DNA from: Acidobacteriota bacterium
GTDB taxonomy: Bacteria > Pseudomonadota > Alphaproteobacteria > Caulobacterales > Hyphomonadaceae
Length of the DNA: 64,000 nt
Reading direction: 5' to 3'
NCBI GenBank assembly: GCA_016712445.1
Contig: JADJRB010000001.1
Span: 1,488,001-1,552,000, forward strand
This document shows positions 59,982 to 64,000 of this stretch, piece by piece. A program made the position numbers and the translations under genes. Every line of letters begins with the position of its first letter. Position 1 is the stretch's first letter. The notes under the pieces were generated by a model. It saw only the letters and a program-made list of their open reading frames with translations, was not told the DNA's origin and ran no database searches.

Positions 59982-61670
59982 TCAGGCGGGCCGGCGGCGG
60001 GATGTCAGGTCAATCACATTGTCCGCTGCGGGCGGATTTTCAAGCGGCGGCGTGTCGTCGGTCACATCGAGGATCACGGCGCCGGGGATCGCTTTGAGCG
60101 TCGCGGCAATCAGCGGATGCGCGGCGGCTTCGGCGATGCGCTCGGCTTTCTCCCGGCGCTCGCGCTCGCGCAGCGATTCGGCGTCGGTCTCCGACTCGCG
60201 GATCTGCCAGTCGAGGCCGGTCTCATTGTCGAGGAAGATTTTCAGCCTTCCCGCGAGGCCGGCCGGTGCGCCGGGCGCGAGGGCATAGCTCAGATGACCC
60301 GCGCTGACAGAAGCAAACCGGACGAAGCGTTCGGTGTCGACCTGCAGCGACACTTCACGCGCCTGCGTGAGGGCGTGGATGATATCGGCAAAGGTGGCGA
60401 TCCCGCCGGGCGCACTCGGCGGAGCCTCAAGGGGCGCGCTTGCCTTTCCCGGCGGCGCGGCGCCCTCGGCAATCATGCGGGCCGCTTCCTCCGGGGACGG
60501 AAGGCTCGAGGCGGCGGCGAGGCGCAGGATCACCATGTTCAGTGCGGTCGCCGGGTCCGGCGAGACCTGAAGGTCGCCGTAGCCCGACAGGAGGATCTGC
60601 CAGGTGCGCGCGGCCTGCGCGGGGGTGAGGCGCTGCGCGATCGCGCGCGTGCGGTTTGCCCAGTCGGCGGGGCCGGCGGCGGCCCAGTCATCGCCGGTTG
60701 CCTGCGCGATCGAGACATCGGCGGCGATATCCATCAGGTCTTTCAAGATGACGGCCGGATCGGCGCCGCCGGCGACCTGGTCCTTGATTTCCGCCAGCGC
60801 GCCCTTGCCGTCCGATGTGATGGCCTTCTCGAACACGTCGTAGAGGCGTGTGCGGTCGCCGAGCCCCAGCATGTCGCGCACGGCCGCGCCGGAGACCTCG
60901 CCATCCGGCGTCTGGACAATCGCCTGGTCGAGCAGGGAGAGGGCGTCGCGCACCGAGCCCTCCGCCGCACGGGCAACGAGGGCGAGTGCTTCGTCAGAAA
61001 CCTTGGCCTTTTCGTTGCGGGCGATGTTGGCGAGGTGCTCGGCGAGCAGCGGCGTGTCCAACCGCTTGAGGTCGAACCGCTGGCAGCGGGAGAGCACGGT
61101 GACTGGCACCTTGCGGATCTCGGTGGTCGCGAAGATGAACTTGAGGTGCGGCGGCGGCTCTTCCAGCGTCTTCAGGAGGGCGTTGAAGCTCGCCGTCGAA
61201 AGCATGTGCACTTCGTCGATGATGTAGACCTTGTAGCGGGCCGAAACCGGTCCGTACCGGGACGAATCGAGCAGGTCGCGCATGTCGGCGACCCCGGTGC
61301 GCGAGGCCGCGTCGAGTTCGAGCACGTCCGGGTGACGGCTCGCCATGATCGCTTCGCAGTGAACGCCCGGCGGATCGAGATGGATGGACGGGCCGGAATC
61401 GCCCTTGCCCTTCTTTCCCTTTGCCGCTTCAGCCGGTTCGTAGTTGAGCGCGCGGGCCAGCAGGCGGGCGGTGGTCGTCTTGCCGACGCCGCGCACCCCG
61501 GTCAGCATGAAGCCGTGCGCGATGCGGCCGGTCTCGAAGGCATTCGAGAGCGTGCGCACCATGGCTTCCTGGCCAACCAGATCCTCGAAGCGGCGCGGAC
61601 GGTATTTGCGGGCGAGCACTTGATAGGCGCCGCCGGGGGAGTCTGCGAAAAGGGAATCGTCACCGCTCAT
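59982..61670 (-). CDS. dnaX: DNA polymerase III subunits gamma and tau
   Basis: Clamp-loader ATPase of 562 residues from the ATG at 61670. Walker A is LTGVRGVGKTTTARLLARAL (58-65 core), Walker B VYIIDEVHMLS, sensor 1 IFATTEIRKVPVTVLSRCQR. The zinc module seen in E. coli (four cysteines in this loop) is not present: the region reads GPSIHLDPPGVHCEAIMASR with one cysteine, as in other alphaproteobacterial DnaX. The C-terminal tau part is Ala-rich with LPSPEEAARMIAEGAAPP. No strong slippery site was found by eye. First gene of dnaX-ybaB. Confidence 0.95.
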   Translation of the reverse strand: MSGDDSLFADSPGGAYQVLARKYRPRRFEDLVGQEAMVRTLSNAFETGRIAHGFMLTGVRGVGKTTTARLLARALNYEPAEAAKGKKGKGDSGPSIHLDPPGVHCEAIMASRHPDVLELDAASRTGVADMRDLLDSSRYGPVSARYKVYIIDEVHMLSTASFNALLKTLEEPPPHLKFIFATTEIRKVPVTVLSRCQRFDLKRLDTPLLAEHLANIARNEKAKVSDEALALVARAAEGSVRDALSLLDQAIVQTPDGEVSGAAVRDMLGLGDRTRLYDVFEKAITSDGKGALAEIKDQVAGGADPAVILKDLMDIAADVSIAQATGDDWAAAGPADWANRTRAIAQRLTPAQAARTWQILLSGYGDLQVSPDPATALNMVILRLAAASSLPSPEEAARMIAEGAAPPGKASAPLEAPPSAPGGIATFADIIHALTQAREVSLQVDTERFVRFASVSAGHLSYALAPGAPAGLAGRLKIFLDNETGLDWQIRESETDAESLRERERREKAERIAEAAAHPLIAATLKAIPGAVILDVTDDTPPLENPPAADNVIDLTSRRRPA

Positions 61671-61730
61671 GTCGGGCCGGACACTAGCCGGGGAGGCGCG
61701 CCGGGGCAAACCCGCGTTCCGGGGCGCGGA

Positions 61731-62177
61731 TCAGGAGCCCGCGTCCAGTTCGTCCAGCACGGCCCGGTTGCCGAGCGCGTCGGCCAGCGTGGTCGTGTCG
61801 AGGATGGCGCGGGTCGCCTCGGCGACCTCGGCGAAGACCTTGCGGATGCGGCAAGCCTGCTCGCTGGCGCAGTCTCCGCAGCGCCGGTAGGCCATCCGGG
61901 AAAGGCAGGGCAGCGGCGCGAGGGGCCCATCCATCAGGCGCAGGACTTCGCCGAAGGTGATCGTTTCCGGCCGTCGCAGGAGGATATAGCCGCCGGCCTT
62001 GCCGCGCCGGCTGACGACCAGGCCCTGATGCTTCAGGTCGAGCAGGATCTGCTCAAGGAACTTGCGGGGAATCACTTCCTGCGCGGCGATCTCGCCGATC
62101 AGCATCGGCGCGTCCCCGGACCGGTCGGCGAGCGCCATCAGGGCGCGCAGGGCGTACTTGGACTTCTGCGAGATCAT
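61731..62177 (-). CDS. Rrf2-family transcriptional regulator
   Basis: A 148-residue winged-helix regulator of the Rrf2/IscR family: MISQKSKYALRALMALADRS, LIGEIAAQEVIPRKFLEQIL, LKHQGLVVSRRGKAGGYILL. Four cysteines lie in a cluster (C91, C100, C103, C109 in PCLSRMAYRRCGDCASEQAC), more than the three of IscR, so it may bind an iron-sulfur cluster or act as a redox sensor. It diverges from the TonB-dependent receptor, with a CGAC-N7-GTCG palindrome between. Likely regulates the receptor, in response to iron, sulfur or redox state; ligand unknown. Confidence 0.9.
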   Translation of the reverse strand: MISQKSKYALRALMALADRSGDAPMLIGEIAAQEVIPRKFLEQILLDLKHQGLVVSRRGKAGGYILLRRPETITFGEVLRLMDGPLAPLPCLSRMAYRRCGDCASEQACRIRKVFAEVAEATRAILDTTTLADALGNRAVLDELDAGS

Positions 62178-62314
62178 CGCGGGACGGTCTGCCAGAGTTC
62201 AGTTTTTCTTACAAGGCGACCAAATCACTCGGGTCAAGGCACTGGATTTGTAGGGAAATACGCCTGTGCTTGCGGCACTAAACCGAAGGTTTCGAAAATC
62301 TCACTTTATTAATA

Positions 62315-62329
62315 CGACTAAATAGGTCG
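62315..62329. promoter_or_regulatory. Candidate operator CGAC-N7-GTCG
   Basis: An inverted repeat (CGAC, 62315-62318; GTCG, 62326-62329) in the AT-rich interval 62178-62358. It lies 29-43 bases upstream of the TonB-dependent receptor start, and 137-151 bases from the Rrf2 start. The spacing fits a dimeric Rrf2-type repressor. Confidence 0.4.
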
Positions 62330-62358
62330 AGATAATGTGCTTAAGATGGAGCTTTGAC

Positions 62359-64000
62359 ATGAACCCGCCTCACGCCCTGACCCTCGCCGCGCTGTTCAGC
62401 GCCCTTGCCCCGATTGCCGCCGCGCAGGCCGATCCGCCGCCAGCCGCGGCGCCGGACGATGCCGAACTGCGCCGGGAGACGATCACCGTCACCGCCCGGC
62501 GCGTGACCGAGGACCTTCAGGACGTGCCGATCCCCGTATCCGTGCTGACCGAGGACTTCATTGCCGAGACCGGCGCCTTCAACGTGGGCCGGCTGCGCGA
62601 GATCGTGCCGACGCTGCAATTCTATTCGACCAACCCGCGCAATACCTCGATCAACATCCGGGGCCTTGGTGCGCCCTATGGCCTGACCAATGACGGGCTG
62701 GATGCCGGGGTGGGGCTGTATGTCGACGGTGTGTTCTTCGCCCGGCCGGCTGCGACGACGCTCGACTTCATCGATGTCTCCCAGATCGAGGTGCTGCGCG
62801 GGCCGCAAGGCACGCTGTTCGGCAAGAACACGACGGCCGGCGCGATCAACATCACGACCAAGAAGCCGTCGTTCACGCCGGAGACGGAAGTGGAACTGAC
62901 TTACGGCAATCTCGGCTTTGTCCAGGCGAAGGGGGCGATCAGCGGGCCGATCACGGAGACGCTGGCGGGCCGGCTCTCCTTCTCGGGCACGCAGCGCGAC
63001 GGCACGCTCTATAACGTTGCCGGCAACGACCATATCAACGACCTCAACAATACCGGCGTGCGCGGCCAGCTGCTCTGGAATGCGTCGGACACGCTCGAAG
63101 TCATCCTGACCGGCGACCATACGCGACAGCGTCCGAACGGGTATGCCCTGGTGCCGGCAGGGGTCGCGCCGACGCTGCGCGCCGCCAATCGTCAGTATAC
63201 GGCGCTTGCCGGCTACTTCGGCTACGCGCCGCCGAGCTTCAACGCGTTCGACCGCCTGACGGATGCTGACACGCATCACCAGTCGGACCAGGACATTGGC
63301 GGCGTGTCGCTGACGGCGAACTGGGAGATCGGGCCGGGCACACTGACCTCGATCACGGCCTGGCGCCTCTGGAACTGGGGACCGTCGAATGACCGGGACT
63401 TCCTCGGCCTGCCGATCACGACGGTGTCGGCGAACCCCTCGGAGCAGACGCAGTGGACGCAGGAGCTGCGCTATGCGGGTGTTTTCAGCGATGATGTCGG
63501 ATTCGTGTTCGGCGCCTTCTACTTCCAGCAGGAGATCGATTCGACCGGGCGGCAGGAGCAGGGGAGCGCGGCGGCGCGCTGGCTGCTGAACCCGTCCTCG
63601 GCAGGCTGGGACACGCCGGGCCTGCTCGACGGATATGGTCAGACGTCTGACATCCAGTCCGACAATACGAGCGCGGCGCTGTTCGGCCAGCTTGAGTGGC
63701 ACGTGACCGACCGGCTGCGCCTGCTGCCCGGTGTGCGCCTGAATTATGACGAGAAGAGTGTCGACTACGATGCGCAGGTCTATGGCGGCCTGCAGACGGC
63801 CGACCCCGCGCTGATCGCGCTGCAGCGGTCGATCCTTGCGCCGCTGGCCTATGAGGCTTCGGCGGACGATACGAATGTCTCCTGGCAGCTGACGGCGGCA
63901 TATGATGTGACGCCGCGGGTCAATGCGTATGCGACCTATGCGACGGCGTTCAAGTCTGTGGGGCTGAACCTTGGCGGCATCCCGAACGACGCCGCCGGCA
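62359..64000 (+). CDS. TonB-dependent outer-membrane receptor, N-terminal part
   Basis: The frame is open from ATG 62359 to the window end (547 codons). A GGAG site precedes the start. The signal peptide MNPPHALTLAALFSALAPIAAAQA is followed by a TonB box-like ETITVTARRVTE and the plug domain (VPIPVSVLTEDF; NIRGLGAPYGL; QIEVLRGPQGTLFGKN; TTAGAINITTKKPS). Barrel strands then begin, with aromatic-rich turns (WRLWNWGPSN; FGAFYFQQEID). Substrate is unknown. Divergent from the Rrf2 gene, which suggests its regulator. The C-terminal barrel is missing because the window ends. Confidence 0.93.
   Translation, partial: MNPPHALTLAALFSALAPIAAAQADPPPAAAPDDAELRRETITVTARRVTEDLQDVPIPVSVLTEDFIAETGAFNVGRLREIVPTLQFYSTNPRNTSINIRGLGAPYGLTNDGLDAGVGLYVDGVFFARPAATTLDFIDVSQIEVLRGPQGTLFGKNTTAGAINITTKKPSFTPETEVELTYGNLGFVQAKGAISGPITETLAGRLSFSGTQRDGTLYNVAGNDHINDLNNTGVRGQLLWNASDTLEVILTGDHTRQRPNGYALVPAGVAPTLRAANRQYTALAGYFGYAPPSFNAFDRLTDADTHHQSDQDIGGVSLTANWEIGPGTLTSITAWRLWNWGPSNDRDFLGLPITTVSANPSEQTQWTQELRYAGVFSDDVGFVFGAFYFQQEIDSTGRQEQGSAAARWLLNPSSAGWDTPGLLDGYGQTSDIQSDNTSAALFGQLEWHVTDRLRLLPGVRLNYDEKSVDYDAQVYGGLQTADPALIALQRSILAPLAYEASADDTNVSWQLTAAYDVTPRVNAYATYATAFKSVGLNLGGIPNDAAG

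Noticed and set aside
61000..61670. Missing zinc-finger cysteines in DnaX as a sign of decay
   Set aside because: The loop seems to lack them in alphaproteobacterial DnaX generally, so this looks lineage-typical.
57093..62312. A reading frame of about 1,740 codons on the plus strand, open across recR-distal genes
   Set aside because: It is antisense to six well-identified genes (FrhB-like, Sel1, ybaB, dnaX, Rrf2). It is a product of GC-rich third codon positions and has no protein-like pattern.

Overview
The window is GC-rich, densely packed alphaproteobacterial chromosome. The best fit is a Caulobacterales / Hyphomonadaceae-type bacterium (Hyphomonas-like). This rests on gene content: an UrcA-family protein, a DUF6111 gene beside cca, the alphaproteobacterial cysG-DUF2849-cysI-DUF934-cysH order, a membrane-anchored coiled-coil protein of the polarity-factor kind, a single-domain Hpt protein with a CtrA-like site upstream, and TonB-dependent receptors. 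I see no rRNA, tRNA, CRISPR array, complete insertion sequence or prophage. The content is mostly core metabolism, with accessory pieces between.

Layout. 1-5.3 kb: end of sucD, then sucA and sucB (TCA cycle; the E3 gene is not here). 5.3-9.3 kb: small and orphan genes (zinc-ribbon-like protein, methyltransferase, YghU-type GST, unknown protein, chorismate mutase, Hpt protein). 9.4-11.3 kb: large membrane-anchored coiled-coil protein. 11.3-12.2 kb: an island of short dispersed repeats around a small gene whose 3' end is made of repeat. 12.2-18.5 kb: LysR regulator diverging from the assimilatory sulfate reduction operon, which also carries a GST gene and ends in a clear terminator. 18.5-22.9 kb (minus strand): SpoU methyltransferase, rpoH, zapE, rhomboid protease, receiver protein. 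23.1-25.6 kb: acyltransferase, GNAT, HWE-type histidine kinase.

25.6-33.1 kb (minus strand): moxR, a novel lipoprotein, DUF58, BatA/DUF4159 and VWA genes, each joined to the next by a 4-bp stop/start overlap. This looks like a tightly coupled MoxR-VWA envelope system with an unusual lipoprotein member. 33.1-37.6 kb: DUF1285, NUDIX, DUF6111, cca, tspO, hemF. 37.8-40.8 kb: petABC (cytochrome bc1), followed by a GNAT gene and mtnP. 42-46.5 kb: membrane protein, SnoaL-like lipoprotein, voltage-gated cation channel, DjlA-like protein, idi. 46.6-48.9 kb: BlaI-type repressor with its operator, an M56 peptidase, and an M23/TonB-like protein separated from the M56 gene by one in-frame TGA. 49-54.9 kb: glycosyltransferase, prs, pgeF, typA, TonB-like protein, UrcA protein. 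55.4-62.2 kb: recR, an FrhB/BciB-like flavoprotein, a Sel1-repeat protein, ybaB, dnaX and an Rrf2 regulator. 62.4 kb to the end: a TonB-dependent receptor cut by the window edge.

The most notable items are: (i) the BlaI / M56 / M23-TonB locus, whose sensor-protease polyprotein appears split at one stop codon and whose M23 domain lacks the usual YxHL histidine; (ii) the five-gene ATGA-coupled MoxR-lipoprotein-VWA operon; (iii) short intergenic repeats that supply the C-terminal codons and stop of at least two genes; (iv) a perfect terminator-like hairpin after rpoH that also encodes conserved residues of the next protein; and (v) a one-domain voltage-gated channel with an Asp-bearing selectivity filter.
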